From NCBI RefSeq assembly GCF_037975245.1, contig NC_092569.1, positions 19,773,501 to 19,837,500 on the forward strand: 64,000 nt of DNA, given 5' to 3'. A program made the translations under genes and the position numbers. The notes below the pieces were generated by a model. It saw only the letters and a list, made by a program, of their open reading frames with translations, did no database searches and was not told the DNA's origin. Positions 25,894 through 38,898 of this stretch are shown here, piece by piece (the stretch's first letter is position 1; every line of letters begins with the position of its first letter). Source of the stretch: Apostichopus japonicus (lineage: Eukaryota; Echinodermata; Holothuroidea; Aspidochirotida; Stichopodidae).

Positions 25894-26339
25894 TTTTGCT
25901 TTGTTTTCATGGCCAAAACATGAACATGCATGTCTTTATATTTTCCGACTTTTTCATGTTGAATAAACATATACTATTCATCACCGACTATTTAAGATGT
26001 GGTTAGTAAACTCCATAGAAAGTTAACGGTAAGTTATATCGTACCTTGTTTGCACAGAAACTAATATACCTGGGTGACTTAGACCATTAGAGTATTACCA
26101 TGACGTGGTAATACTTCTAAGTTTAAACCTATGTACGTAGTCAGTCACATTGATTTAATGTATAATTGATATTTATTACGAACAGTAGCTTTCGTGTAAT
26201 GGTAGGCTCGACTCAAAGTTATCCTTATAGACTCAGTTTCATTGATAAATTAGTTCAAGATGAATCTTTGTAGCTTTAAATACTTATTCATTTACACACA
26301 TCCATCATATCAATCTCATCAACATAGTGTCTTAAAATG

Positions 26340-26395
26340 TCCATCCAACCATCGCTCCATCCATCCAGCCAGCCAGCCAACCAGCCAGCCATCCA
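26340..26395. repeat. CCAT/CCAGC simple repeat patch
   Basis: It consists of TCCATCCAACCATCG, then CATCCATCCAGCCAGCCAGC-type iterations. A similar patch lies at 27515-27650, each following one copy of the ~310 bp duplicated segment. Near-identical TCATTTAC...AACATAGTGT segments border it at 26288 and 26405. Confidence 0.85.
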
Positions 26396-27039
26396 TACTT
26401 ATTCATTTACCATCATCTGTCGCATCAATCTCATGAACATAGTGTTTTAAAATGTAACTCCGTCCGTCCGGTACAAATAGTAAATTTTCTTTACAACCAA
26501 CGAATAATAGAAAAACATATTCTCCCTTAGCTCCATCGTATCTCATTGATACTTGTTTCATTATATTTCGCAGAATACAATATCGTTCAACATCACACTT
26601 TATTTTACCGTAGCTAAATTATTTGTCACAATATGTTTGACATGATACTCAAATGTCGTATTCTTTCTGGTGGTAGACGAAATAAATTTGCATGAGCCCA
26701 AATACTGAATCAATCAAACATCATTATTTTTGAAATTTCTGCCGCAGAATGGACTCAGAAGAATCTCTATATAAGAAAGAGTGCTGAGTTAAAGAGGAAT
26801 GCACTTAAAAGGAAGAAGTAACATTCATCCACCTATTAACCACATTTTTATATTCTAATTTGTAAAGCTCTTTAATTATATGGAATAATTCTTCATACAC
26901 GGTTCACAATTCGAAGCAATAATGTTTCTATTTCAGTACAGAGGTCATTAAGCACCATTTCACTGTTATCTTGTGATAAACGTCGTGTAAAGAAATCGAC
27001 AAAATTTCTAACGTCAGTTTTGCCTTTGTAGATATTATT

Positions 27040-27345
27040 AGTTTGATTTCCTTATCGTTTAATTCATCGTTTGCATGTGATCCATTCATAGTGCATATAA
27101 AATAAAGTCAATTAAAGTCGGTGATGATAAAAACAATGGAAGGAATATTACAAACAAACAAACACACAATTGACAGTTCCTCTATATGGGCAAACAGGAC
27201 GCCATTATGAACATCAAACACAAGGAAATGAATTGTACGTTGCTAGGAAGAACCGCCATTTGTCAACACTGTGAATCAAGAAGATATGAAATAAGAGAAA
27301 CCTGTTCATAATATTATTTAATATTCAATAGTCTGATGTATTTGA
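27040..27345 (+). repeat. ~310 bp duplicated segment, copy 2
   Basis: This is the partner of 25131-25442, about 1.9 kb away in direct orientation. Confidence 0.8.
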
Positions 27346-27514
27346 TTTATACTGATTAGTGATTTATACTGATTAATGACCAATCGCCATGTGTATGATT
27401 TAAACCTTATTGTGAATATTAATTACGCGTCAAGAGACTGGTGCGTATTCCATTTGATATACTATACACTGAATATGGATTTACATGGATTGTGATTTAA
27501 ACCTACATCGTCCA

Positions 27515-27650
27515 ACAGTGTCATCCATCCATCCGTCCGTCCAGCAAACCAGCCAACAAGCCAGCCAGATAGCCAACCAGCCAGCCAACCAGCCAGCCAG
27601 TCAACCAGCCAGCATGCCCAGTCAGCCAGGCAGCCAATCAGCCAGACATT
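27515..27650. repeat. CCAGC/CCAACCAGC simple repeat patch
   Basis: Tetra- and octanucleotide iterations of CCAG(C/T)CAACCAGC make up about 135 bp. The resulting Gln/Pro/Ala/Ser open frame is repeat-derived. Confidence 0.9.
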
Positions 27651-27895
27651 TTTTCTGGCTCCTCCCGTTTTATTAACTGATTACATATTAGCCTCCCACG
27701 ATTCGTTAAACTTCCCTGTTGTGTATAAAGTAAAATATATTAAACTTCCAACCTTTAGTGAATTGATCAATATCCATGAATCTCTTAATAGCTCGACAAC
27801 ATATGGCAATTTCTAAAAAATCGACATAGTACTTTAGAATAGATACAGAACATTTGCAATCAGACTCTGTTCAAATCTCAGAACAACCGAAAAAC

Positions 27896-29663
27896 ATGGC
27901 TGAAAAACATGGAACAGAAAGTAGCTTATGTTTTCATCATCTTCTTATTTTCATGGCATGTTTTGGTACATCTTTAGCAGCCGGCAGTGAGTATTCTTTA
28001 CCTTTACATATTTTGTCCGTTCCGTATCATATATTCTGACGAACTGAATAAAGTAAACATGCATACAGTCAGTAGCTTGAAACCTAAGTCATTTTTCAAC
28101 TTTACATTTAATTGACTTACCCATTGTTTTTGAATACAAAAAAACACATAATATTACAAGTTCTAACCAAACTTACAAGTTGTGCAGTGAATTTCAAATT
28201 ATTTATAAATACTGAAATAAAGTGAACATTCATGCAACTTGTAAATTAACAACCACCATTGTGCCTTGATTTACTCATTTGTTCAAATAAAATCAATTTT
28301 CAAAGTATGGAGCAGATTTATGGTCCCATGTCAGTAGCAACATGGTTAAATAAAACCACAGAACGTATTTTAGACCTTACTAGGTGTATTCAGAGATTAG
28401 TAAATTTAAATGTACTCCATGTATTCCACAGGGTATTATTTTCATATTCGGTCTCTTCTTTGGTTTACAGTAAGAACCTGATTTTAGATTAGAATGGAAT
28501 CCAGAAACAACCTGACGTAATTGTAGCATAGTCAACTTCCATTTTCAAATAATACAGTTTTTATTCTGTCAGCAGTGATGTGACGTTGTGTATATAGTGT
28601 AATTGGGTTATTGTTATACTCTGTTTCAACTTGGTGTGTCTATGGTTACACAAATGTACTATATAACTTTCAGTTATGATTATAATCGGAAATTTAAATG
28701 AGTATATCAAGTTATGAAAACAGTTAACGTGTAGACGGTGACCTTATATCAACTTATGTAATAAATCAAGGGCGTAGGAACCGGGGGGCTGGGGGCGCCA
28801 GCCCCCCAGTTAAAAATATGGTGGGCGGAAGTATCATTCCGCCCCCCCCCCCCCGCTTCGCAAGTCAGAAAACCCCTTTTTCATTTCCAAATGAGAAAAA
28901 AATCTCATTTGGAGCACCAAATTGCATCTAAGGCCAGGTGAAAATGCAAAATTATTTACAAAATGGAGTGGGTGTTGAAGTGTGCTATATTGCACCAAAT
29001 TGCATCTGAGGCCACCTGGAAATGCAAAAAAAATCCAAAGGGGAGGGGGATACCCCCTCCCCTTAAACCCCTCCGCCAGGCCGGCCATCAGTCTTCAGCC
29101 CCCCCCCCCAACCAAAAGTACCTTCCTACGCCACTGTTATAAATAATAACGAATACAAACGTACTTCTGTGTATATTGAAGAAAGAGAGAAATCAAAGAC
29201 TCAGCTCATTGACTGCATAGGCTATAAAAAAAATCAATAAAAATAAACCTATAAAACAGACCTGGAACAACTTTAATTCAAGAAATGAGTTATAAACAGA
29301 TGTAACTTCACTTTCTACAATTGAATTCAAGATTCTGCAAAAAAAAAAAACCATTATGCTAAAAGGCACTCTGATCCTCTTGAAATGGTAATGCATCCTT
29401 CCGCGCCCACCCCTTCCCTTTTGAAACGCAGAGATGCTCCCGTGACAAACATGTTATTAAAGTCCAATATGCCTTTTCGCTTTTATCATTTCGCTTTTAG
29501 GATTGTGTAAATTTGCGGAGAAGTTTCCTGGTGTAGGAGGAAGTTGTTACAAAGAATCAACAGATGGTAAGGCTTTCATGTTCTAGTTCAACTAGATCTT
29601 TTCCAATTTAAGTGATAATAAACAATATAAAATTATTCCTTTAATGCCTTTCCCGCTATATAT

Positions 29664-29759
<96 letters not shown>

Positions 29760-29762
29760 ATA

Positions 29763-29812
<50 letters not shown>

Positions 29813-32800
29813 GTAAATAATAGTAACTCCAATAACATTCAACTCTGTGAAAGCTTTCTAAAAACTGTGATCTGCTGTATATGATTTCTTTTGTTTCCTT
29901 CTGTTTTTCTTATGCCGAAACTGTCTTTTGAAATTTCTTTGGTTGTTAATCTAAGACGTTCTTTATGCTTGCTCACATTCAACCGGCGGCTTGTTACATT
30001 ATGGATTGTTAGCTAGGAGTGTTAGCTCAGTAGTTAACGCCGGTTCCTTTCAATCGTAAGGTCCCCGGTTCGAGTCACTCCCAGATTATTGTATGTCGTC
30101 CAGTATCAGAGTTGTTGACAATTGACAATTCATAATCATGGACGTTAAATATGAATGTAAGAGACTGACTTCGGTCAGCTTGCGGCTTTGATAAGCCAAT
30201 GACGCTTCTTCGCGAGTTCCTGCTCGCAGGAGGATCTAAAATACATACATACATCCATACATATTTATGTAAGTGGAGATTGTACAAAAAAGGACTATTT
30301 TGGTACTGTTTTCACCTGTGATATTGGCACATTATTGACTAAAATAATCATAAAAAAATATTGAGACTTTGTAAAGCGTAGCTTGTGTTGGCGTTAGATG
30401 TTGTTTTATAACGTTTTTAAATTTTAATCAAAGCTTTAGAGAGATTGAGACACTAAAAATGATGTTTTCCTCAAAATGTAGACACATCTTGAAGTCAATA
30501 ACTTAAGATTATATTATTCACCTACAGAAAAGCTCAGCAAGTAGAGTTAGTGTCCATTGCCAGATAATTTACATGGTTGCAAAGTCTGCCCAATCTAAGG
30601 ATATTGAGTCTATTCCTCTTTGTAATTTTATACCACATTTATTACATAGAAACATTAAGTCACAATCTAGCAATCAATGAACATAATCCTGTTAGGTTCC
30701 TCAAGTCATTCACAATACAAGTGGTCAAGCCTCATTCATATTAGTGTACCTGACCGCATAATATATATACCTCAACCAAGTCTCTTAGCATGTGTGTATT
30801 GGTTTGAATGTATTGGTAATAAGTTGATGACTTGAAAAACGGATATGTTATCAATATGTTTGTTATTGTTTGATTTGAAAAGGATTACTTCAATACTAAG
30901 GATTACTTACATATCAACCATGACATTACTCATATTCTAGTTACCAGTGAACCTGGGTCAAGTAATGAGGATACCTCGCTTCCGGTTGACACCACATCAT
31001 ACACCACGATCCGTACAAACTGCCTTACGAGTAATGGCAGTGTTATTGAGGTAAGAATTAGTAATAGCTATGTATCGATAATGTTTCAATGTAATTCAAA
31101 TATTTAAATTTTAATAGCATTGCTATTCTTTACTTTAATTAGTCAAGTTTAATTTTGAGAATGCTAGAAGAGTCCAATCTATTGGAAGTTACAGGTGAGT
31201 AATACAAATTCGAAGAATGGATAAAGAAATGTTGGGAGCCAGATGGAATCATTAGATATTTGTTCATTAACCTTCGTTTTCATGTTATATCATAATTTGG
31301 AAGCGTAAATTCTTCGTATTCTCTCATAATTTGTTGAGTGCTGATTTTGGCAATGCCAAACTATCATTATCTGAATGCAGCTTGAGGATGGAATTCCATT
31401 CTCTTTTTGATTAGAAAATAATATTTTAATAGATTCTGAATTTTATTTTATTTGTGTGTGTCTCTGTTTGTATTGTTTTGTCTTCTACTTGAAAGCAATC
31501 GCCTAGATGGAAGCTGTTGGGTAATTTTTTTTCGAACCAGCGACACTGGGCAGTAATGAGTACAAGTTCTGTGTTCTACAAAGTGGTTTAAACCCTTTAA
31601 AATTGGTAGCGATCTCTACTTAATTAACCATTCTCTCTGTCGATACAAGACATGGTATATTACGTACAGTGAATCACAGATCCATAATTATATGTTTTGT
31701 CTTTCAAATCTTATCCTAATTTCCTGTCATTTTCCATTAGTTCATTTTATTTTTGAACTTTTGTTGATCCATACCAGTGTAGTGCTAATGCAGTTTTTGA
31801 TGTTCGCAACGATGTGCGCAAATGTTACTGCATGAGTGGTTACCATGGTAATGGAGTGAATTGTACAAAGCACATGGCCGACTGTAAGGATTGGTACGAT
31901 GCTGGAAACACTACTAATGGTATTTATACCATCATACCAACTAACTGGAGTGGAGCATCATTTGATGTTTCCTGTAACATGACTGACGGAGGAGGATGGA
32001 CGGTAAGTCTAGTATGACATCCTATAGTATAGACGATTTATTGTGTATGTATAATATGACTGACGGAGGAGTATGAACGGTAACTCTAGAATGACATCAT
32101 ATAGTATATACGATATATTGTTTATGTATAATATGACTGACGGAGGAGAATGGACGGTAAGTCTAGTATGACATCCTATAGTATAGACGATATATTGTAT
32201 ATGTATAATATGACTGACGGAGGAGGAGGGACGGTAAGTCTAGTATGAAATCCTATAGTATAGACGATACAGTGTATGATATGACTTACGGAGGAGGATA
32301 GACGGTAATTCCAGTATGACATCCTATAGTATAGACGATATATTGTATATGTAGAATATGTCTGACGGAGGAGGATGGACGGTAAGTCTAGTATGACATC
32401 CTATAGTACAGACAATATATTGTTCATGTATAATATGACTGACGGAGCAGGATGCACGGTAAGTCTAGTATAACTGCCTATAGTATAGAAAGTATATTTG
32501 ATTTTCACTAGACAGGGGAGGTGTGACACAAAACCCAAACAGTAACCCTATTCCACCCAAACAAACCCCACACCAACACAACCGCACGCAGACACAACCC
32601 CCAGCCCCGTATATGCGCACCGTCTACAGTTTTACAGTGTAAAAATGTTCTTCTTAGCGTTATGCTTTTCTACATTACCCATTGAGGTTGTAAAAATGCA
32701 TACTCATTTCCTCTTTTTTTTCATTTTAATGCATTGCATAAATTACACTAACACTTTCCTTTACATTCTTTGACCACATAACCTGTGGGGTTTTACGTTG

Positions 32801-35055
32801 ATGAGTAATCCATTATAAACGATCAGAATATGATATCCTATATACACATGTTAAAGGTTGTGGGCATTTTTGACCTTATTACGTCATAGCTCATGTAGGA
32901 ACCACATCTATTTTGTCATTTTGATATATACAACAATGGGCTATATGCAGTTTTTACCTCTTGGAGTTTCACCTCTGACCTTGGGCGCTATGATGAATGT
33001 ATTTTCTTTTCCGGATTGAGTATGGGGGAGAAGTTGCTGACATCTTTAGTTTAGACAACCACATGCATGTAATTTATTTGCTCGCTTCAATATTTGAGAA
33101 TAAATAACATCTCTTTTAAAAGGAACTGGTATAACAGTTTTAGTATAATATTTTTCTCTCCCCATCAATCAGGTATTACAACGTCGCGTTAATGGTTCTG
33201 TTGATTTCAATCGGACCTGGATCATCTACAAAGAAGGCTTTGGTGATGTCAGTCATGAGTTTTGGTTGGGTAACGATAAACTGTATCACCTCACCAATCA
33301 AGGCAATTATCAACTCCGGCTTGATTTTGTGAGCAGAAGTGGTAATCCATTTTATGCTCAATTTGACAGCTTCCGCATCAACAATGAAAGTGACAACTAT
33401 CGACTGTCTAGAATTGGAGAATACAGCGGAAATGCAGGTTTGTGAACAGTTAGGCTATTGTGTGATTAGATAATCAATGCTTAAACGTCGTTAAACAAAT
33501 ATACTCATGTCGGCCATGTTAATGATGCATTCGTGGTGATAATCAAAGAGTAATATATATTATTATAGCCTTATATATTCTATGGCGTTGGTGGGGTAAC
33601 ACCGATCGGTAGAGGGCACATACCGTATTTACAGCCAGGGGTAATGATTTATTGATTTATAGATATTCTAGCGAGCCTAGCAAAAATAAGTGACTGCGAT
33701 ATAATCGATTAAGCAAAGACAAGTTGATTTTCCCTTGATTTTTGTCTCTCTTTCTTCTCTGAAATTAATACGATGTAATCAGAATTTAAAATCCAATCAG
33801 TAAAAGTAAAGTTGCCTTAATTAAAATATCAATGTGAAACCCTTCTGATTAGAAAGATTATGTCGGGGCGATGGCAACAAGCCCGCCCTAGAAACTCGAG
33901 GGGGACTAATATGATGATATGTTGTATTCAAACCTGTGATTGGTGGACAAAAGAACACCTCTAAAGCATTAAGTAGTACATCGCTCAAACGAGCTATTCC
34001 CAAGCAAAGCCAAACAATCGATCAAAAAAAAAAGGTAAAACACATTATTTTCTTAATTTGTTTGAAATATTCGAGCGTGAAAAAGTTTAGTGAGCACGTT
34101 CCAGTGATAAATGTAATGGGACTTAAAGGAGCTTACATGGTACATTAAATATATTACAGACTGTAATACATACTGACACTATCCCTGATACATTCGCTAC
34201 AGTAGTTTTGTTACCAATATGATTTTGTGGAAATATCCGTTTGAACTTACTTATGTATGTTTCTACAGACCATACACAGATATACGCTAATGTAAAATAT
34301 CAATGTCTTTTGGACCATATTCAAGTTTACTGTTAGTAACTCAAATGCAGGTGTAGCGGGAAGAAATTCAATTGGAGAGTGGGAAGGGGGGGGGGTGGGA
34401 GTGCAAAACCTTTCAGGGACAGAGAGGCATGTGACATTGGGAAAATCACGTCCATGAGAAAGACCCTATGTCAATTTTAGTTTTTGTTTTTCAACGGCAC
34501 ATTATTTTTCGTTAAAATTGTATTTAAGTTGTTAAAATTGATCCTTTGCACAAAATTGGGAGGAATTGAGAGATTCATCCCCAGCCGTGTACCCGGATCT
34601 TTTTACCTGTAATTTTGTTTTTATCTTTTATCTTCAGACATTATAATATGATAATAGAGATTGGATAGTTGATAATATGATAATTCGTGATGTTTTGAGA
34701 TAATTTCCCAACTATGATGCATATTACTCTATCACGACGTTGATTGTTTATGGTTTTATTTTCAACTCAATATGCATTACCATAATTAAAATGCGTTCAT
34801 GTTATTGTTTAATATTCAGGTGGTGCTGGAGATTTAAATAATCGCTTGAATTATTCCTTCAGTACCTCGGACAAGAACAATGGAGGATGTTCGGATGACT
34901 ACCATTGTGGCTGGTGGTTCCGGGTTTGTGATTTACGTTCCCTCAATGGTGACTATCATGCAGCACTGAATGTAAAGTCAGGTATATCCTGGTATACACC
35001 GTCTGGTTCCTATGATAATATCAAGTATACTGAGATGAAGATAAGGCCTGTCTAG
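27896..35055 (+). CDS. Secreted EGF-like plus fibrinogen C-terminal domain (FReD) protein, 6 exons, 330 aa
   Basis: Exons: 27896-27986, 29501-29566, 30941-31050, 31778-32002, 33173-33437, 34820-35055. All are GT-AG, phases agree and the total is 993 nt. Residues 1-28 form a signal peptide ([14 protein letters not shown]); an in-frame ATG 14 codons upstream gives a poorer leader. Residues about 54-79 are a Ser/Thr-rich linker. Residues 80-118 are EGF-like ([14 protein letters not shown]), with one expected cysteine missing. Residues about 124-330 form a fibrinogen-related domain: MTDGGGWT at the exon 4/5 junction, then [56 protein letters not shown] and the terminal KIRPV. Such proteins are usually secreted recognition lectins (ficolin, tachylectin or FREP type) binding acetylated sugars through a calcium-linked pocket. 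A role in innate recognition is inference. Orthology is not assignable by eye. Confidence 0.93.
28767..29136. mobile_element. hAT-like MITE, copy 2 (370 bp), in FReD gene intron 1
   Basis: It has the same termini as copy 1 (CAAGGGCGTAGGAA ... TTCCTACGCCACTG) and the same internal blocks. Extra C-rich and G-rich stretches near 28838-28865 and 29040-29060 make it longer. The flanks are TAATAAAT (28759-28766) and TTATAAAT (29137-29144), an 8-bp target duplication with one mismatch. Confidence 0.85.
29664..29810. repeat. (AT)n microsatellite with ATGT interruptions, FReD intron 2
   Basis: About 147 bp of AT dinucleotide with a few TATGTATA interruptions near 29745-29772. Confidence 0.97.
30014..30264 (+). 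mobile_element. tRNA-derived SINE family 1, copy 2 (FReD intron 2)
   Basis: A box TAGCTCAGTAGTTAA and B box GGTTCGAGTCA lie in the head. The body matches 10779-11017, with tail (ATAC)n instead of poly-A. The copy is colinear and same-strand relative to its host gene. Confidence 0.88.
31979..32500 (+). repeat. 77 bp minisatellite built from an exon-intron junction of the FReD gene
   Basis: Seven units start at ATG in 31979, 32056, 32133, 32210, 32281, 32358 and 32435; five of the six intervals are 77 bp and one is 71. The first unit is the real 3' end of exon 4 (MTDGGGWT) plus the donor GTAAGTCTAG. The others repeat the exon end, the donor and the start of the intron (ATGACATCCTATAGTATAGA) with point changes. 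Most copies retain GTAAG. Only the first is joined to the upstream coding frame. Confidence 0.95.
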
Positions 35056-35178
35056 TGCGTTGTAGATGTTTAGAATAATTCTCAGCTTTGGATAATCTAG
35101 AGATAACTTAAACATCATACAAAGAGAATGATGATAAACTGATCACCATCGGCAGTGAAACAAGTCATTAATGTTGAA

Positions 35179-35184
35179 AATAAA
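35179..35184 (+). terminator. Polyadenylation signal of the FReD gene
   Basis: AATAAA lies 123 bp after the stop codon, on the coding strand and in AT-rich context. Confidence 0.55.
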
Positions 35185-36502
35185 GAAACAAGACACATTA
35201 AAAATAGTTAATTGTTAAATATCCGTGCTTAGACCTTCTGCTATCATTCTTATAATGATGCATATTTAATGTTTGTAACACAGAGTGAACCTGTAGGTAT
35301 TTTGGTAAATAGCTACTATATTCCCCTTTATTTTAATTTAATATGTAATCTGTAGACATTACGATTCTAGTTAGTGTCTGGAAGTTAGCAACTTCCTTAT
35401 TTTGCTTGGTTGTTGTGTGTTTTTTTCTGTTTGTTCCTTTGGTTTTGTCCATTATGTTATAATAACTGGTAACCGTTCACACCTCACATATCAATAGTGG
35501 ATTGACTAATGTGTGTGAATTGTTGCCTGTAGTTTCTGAATGATAAAAACAGATTTACGTTAAAGCTGATAATTATAACCTCAGCTGACAGACTTACTTA
35601 CAAACAGAATCATTCTAATACAGATGCTTATTAGGCAAAGTGAATTAGGATAATTGTTCTATTGTACAAGGTTGCAGTTTGTAGGTTAAAATTATCGGTT
35701 ATTACAAAGTAATAGGTAAATACTGACGTTTGTTTTAAATTGTAACTGACATACTTTCTCACCAGGATTTAATCATCTACTCTGGCTGTATTGTAACAAA
35801 CTATAAATTAAGCAGGAAAAGTTATCGTTGTTAACAATCTACATTAATGATTATAAAACAGTCTATGTACTATCATTCTTTATCAAACTTCTATGTCGAT
35901 CCAGAAATTATAGCAAATTTATTCGAGAAATATCCGCAAAGAAGAAGAAAACAAAAAGAACATCAAGAAAGAGAGATTAATATTAGTATATATTACGATT
36001 TGTTGTGCGACGAAATTAGTAATAGTCTCAAAGTTGTAGGCAAAAACGGATAATGCCGGACGAAGAATTGGCTAAGATTTTATTTATTCGCTGATCATTA
36101 ATGGTACAGGCGAAGCAAAGCCATATCAATTATCTATTTCTAGATAATATCCATCCTCTTTCCCTTCCCTTCTCATCGTGTTCAATTATCATTGAGTATC
36201 ATTTCACTTTAATCTATTACAAATGATTATAGAAAGAAAAAAAATCATTTTTTAACATATATTTGTAGATGTCATTTGAAGATTCGTTGAATATATGTAG
36301 TCACTCAAAAGTCAGCTTATTTCTTGTTATTGCCCTCTCTTCGTCGTTCTTTCTGTCTCCATTATGTCTCCAAAATCTCTTCTATCGTTTTAAACAATTC
36401 CAGATTAACCAACCACTATCGTGCAACAGATATTCATTGGATTATCCATCCGTAATATGCCAATTTACTTAATTCGCGACTCCCAAATCTGATAATTTAC
36501 AT

Positions 36503-36745
36503 AATCCGTCCTCGATATATCACTTTAGAAACCTGTTGTAGTTTCCATCAGTAAAGATACTGTCATTATTCACCCCCCCCCCCCTCTGTCCTCCCCAGGA
36601 ATCAGCATCGGAATCAGTTTCCCTATAATCCGCCGCCGATATATAAGTTGAGAAACCTGTTGTAGTTTCCATCGGTATGAATGATGTCATTATCCATCCC
36701 CCTCCCTCGTCCCCCAGGAATCAGCATCGGAATTAGTTTCCTTAC
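36503..36745. repeat. Two-copy tandem repeat, unit ~124 bp
   Basis: The units begin AATCCG at 36503 and 36627. They share GAAACCTGTTGTAGTTTCCA, GTCATTAT and CAGGAATCAGCATCGGAAT. Confidence 0.9.
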
Positions 36746-37443
36746 ATCGGAACCAACTTCAACGGCACCACGGTCACACTTCTTCCTTTTTAAAATCCTG
36801 GATTCGCCTCAGATGACAATACGTAATTGCAATGACTTATGACTGTTAAGTGAATACAGTATCATGTTTGACATTTTCGAGAAAATTAAAGACATTAAAT
36901 CTTTAGTGTGTGTGTGTGGAGGGGGGGGGGGGGTGGTTGCAGGGGTTAAGCTGGGTTATCTAACATATTAAGTATTCGTTGTCACCGGGCTACTAAAATA
37001 AATATGAACACCACAAATGTCAAATGACACTCAGTTACACATATTAGACATTATTTTTCATGAGAGTTGCTCTCTTCCTCTCAAAGTATATAATATAACA
37101 TATGGATAGTTTAAAGAACACATTTTAATGTGAATTGATTGCCTTTTACTGATTTTCTACCTCAGTATAATTATTCAACACAAGTAAAGAATAACACTTA
37201 TCCACTGTTTATTATTATCACATGAAGTTGATCGCATAGTCTTTAGCACGTCAATATAGGTGAAGAGTTGATATATTTCGAGGTCGGATAATTACTGTAG
37301 GCTGAGCAAAGGGCAGAGGTATACTATTATCTTTAATTTGTTCATATTTGGCAAACCTAATATCACACTAAACCAAAAACATCCCAAACTGGAATTTATT
37401 TTACCAAAATAATCCTCCAGCTAAACTAACTTGAATTAATTAC

Positions 37444-37580
37444 TTTAGACTGTCTCTGATTGGTGAATAATTAGTCGAGACCCTAACTTTGGGGGACTGA
37501 CGGACGAGGCACAGCCGAGTTCATTATTGCGTAAACTGTTGGGTCGAGACTGCTTGTTCACCAATAACAGGCAGCCTAAA
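37444..37580. mobile_element. Foldback MITE-like element (~137 bp)
   Basis: The left arm 37444-37487 and right arm 37538-37580 are imperfect inverted repeats of about 43 bp. The left reads TTTAGACTGTCTCTGATTGG and the right, reversed, TTTAGGCTGCCTGTTATTGG; both then continue to GTCGAGACCC. A ~50 bp GC-richer loop separates them. There is no ORF. AT-rich flanks prevent a clear target duplication call. Confidence 0.7.
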
Positions 37581-38811
37581 TTAAATTATTCCTAAAATAA
37601 CGGATGGTCAGAATATGATGTCATATCATCCAATCATATACGCAAGAATGAAAAATAACATATAGGAAGAGTATGTATGGGTCATAACATGGGTCCGTTT
37701 GCTGGGGAAGGTTAATGTATGAGTGGTCTGCATTCGATAATTTGATATTATGCAATAATAACTCGCTTCTGTTTCCTTAATGTATAATGACGTTAAGTCC
37801 AGCTAGTTAGCGGGCAAAATACTTCTTTGAATAACACCTCATATATAATTCTTTTAATCCTCTTTTATTTTCGTTTTTTATTTCTTTATTTCCTTACTTG
37901 CTCAGGAATGACAAAGATATACCATACACCCACAAAACTTTTAATATTTAGCAATTAATCCAGTTTCACCAACTAACAGTATAAAAATTAGTGTGCGTTT
38001 GATATGGAACTAACATTAAACATAAGACAACTATAAACATGTTAATGTACAGAATCATCCAAGGAATGTAATCAATCTCGTTTTACAAGCTTATTATGGA
38101 TGTGAAATTCTATGGTTGCATTATTATTCAAATTGGAAGTAACGCTGGAAAAAATATACATAGTAGTGAAATAACTTTTTGATAGTGTGCCTTCTCTCGG
38201 GTCGAAGCCTAGCCTAATCCCTGTCCTCAAAGATCTCGAGAATATCTGACAACCGCAGAGTAAAGATAATTGGTTTGTACTTCATATATCTCATTTTTTC
38301 TTTATGGCTGACCCTGAGTATATATCTTAGCGTTCAAAGTTATCTTGCTCTCAAGACTGTGCTATTGGAAGTTCGAATTGAAGGGACAATTAAACTTTTC
38401 ACGTCCTATATCAACAAGTTCGTGGATCCTACCTTTATGATTACTTTTGGCAGACAATTCATTTTGTTATGTTGTAAATCGTTAACAGTCAATATTGTAC
38501 ATTAAACCATTTGAAATGAGCCTTTAAACATCTCGCGTCAATAAATTAAATTGGGAAGCCGACTTTTTCGAACACGTTGACCATTGGCTAAGTTCATCAA
38601 TTGCACACAAAATCTTCATAGGAAACCATGTTGTGGATAAATGACATGTTGTCAAGGGTAAATGGTGTTCTGTGGTTTGTATGAAGGTAAAACCACATAT
38701 TTTGGTTGAATTATTAGCATTAATAAAATAATAGGTTAACATTAATAGGTTAACATTAACGTTTAGGCCTACAGCGACCTACAGAACTAGCAATAAAGTC
38801 TTCCCCTTTAT

Positions 38812-38898
38812 CTTTTAAGCGCTTTGAGCAGTAACTTTTGTTTACTGATTTGGCGCTATATAAGTCTCATTTATTATTATTATTATTATTATTATTAT
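38812..38898 (+). mobile_element. L2-type LINE/SINE 3' tail
   Basis: AAGCGCTTTGAGCAGTAA, then GGCGCTATATAAGTC and an (ATT)n run, form a 3'-end signature common to L2-clade LINEs and their dependent SINEs. Only the tail is present. Confidence 0.6.

Noticed and set aside
27485-27676. Gln/Pro/Ala/Ser-rich 63-codon frame
   Set aside because: It derives from the CCAGC simple repeat.
29633-29842. Tyr-Ile repeat open frames (also at 22950-23183 and 24114-24302)
   Set aside because: They are translations of (AT)n arrays.
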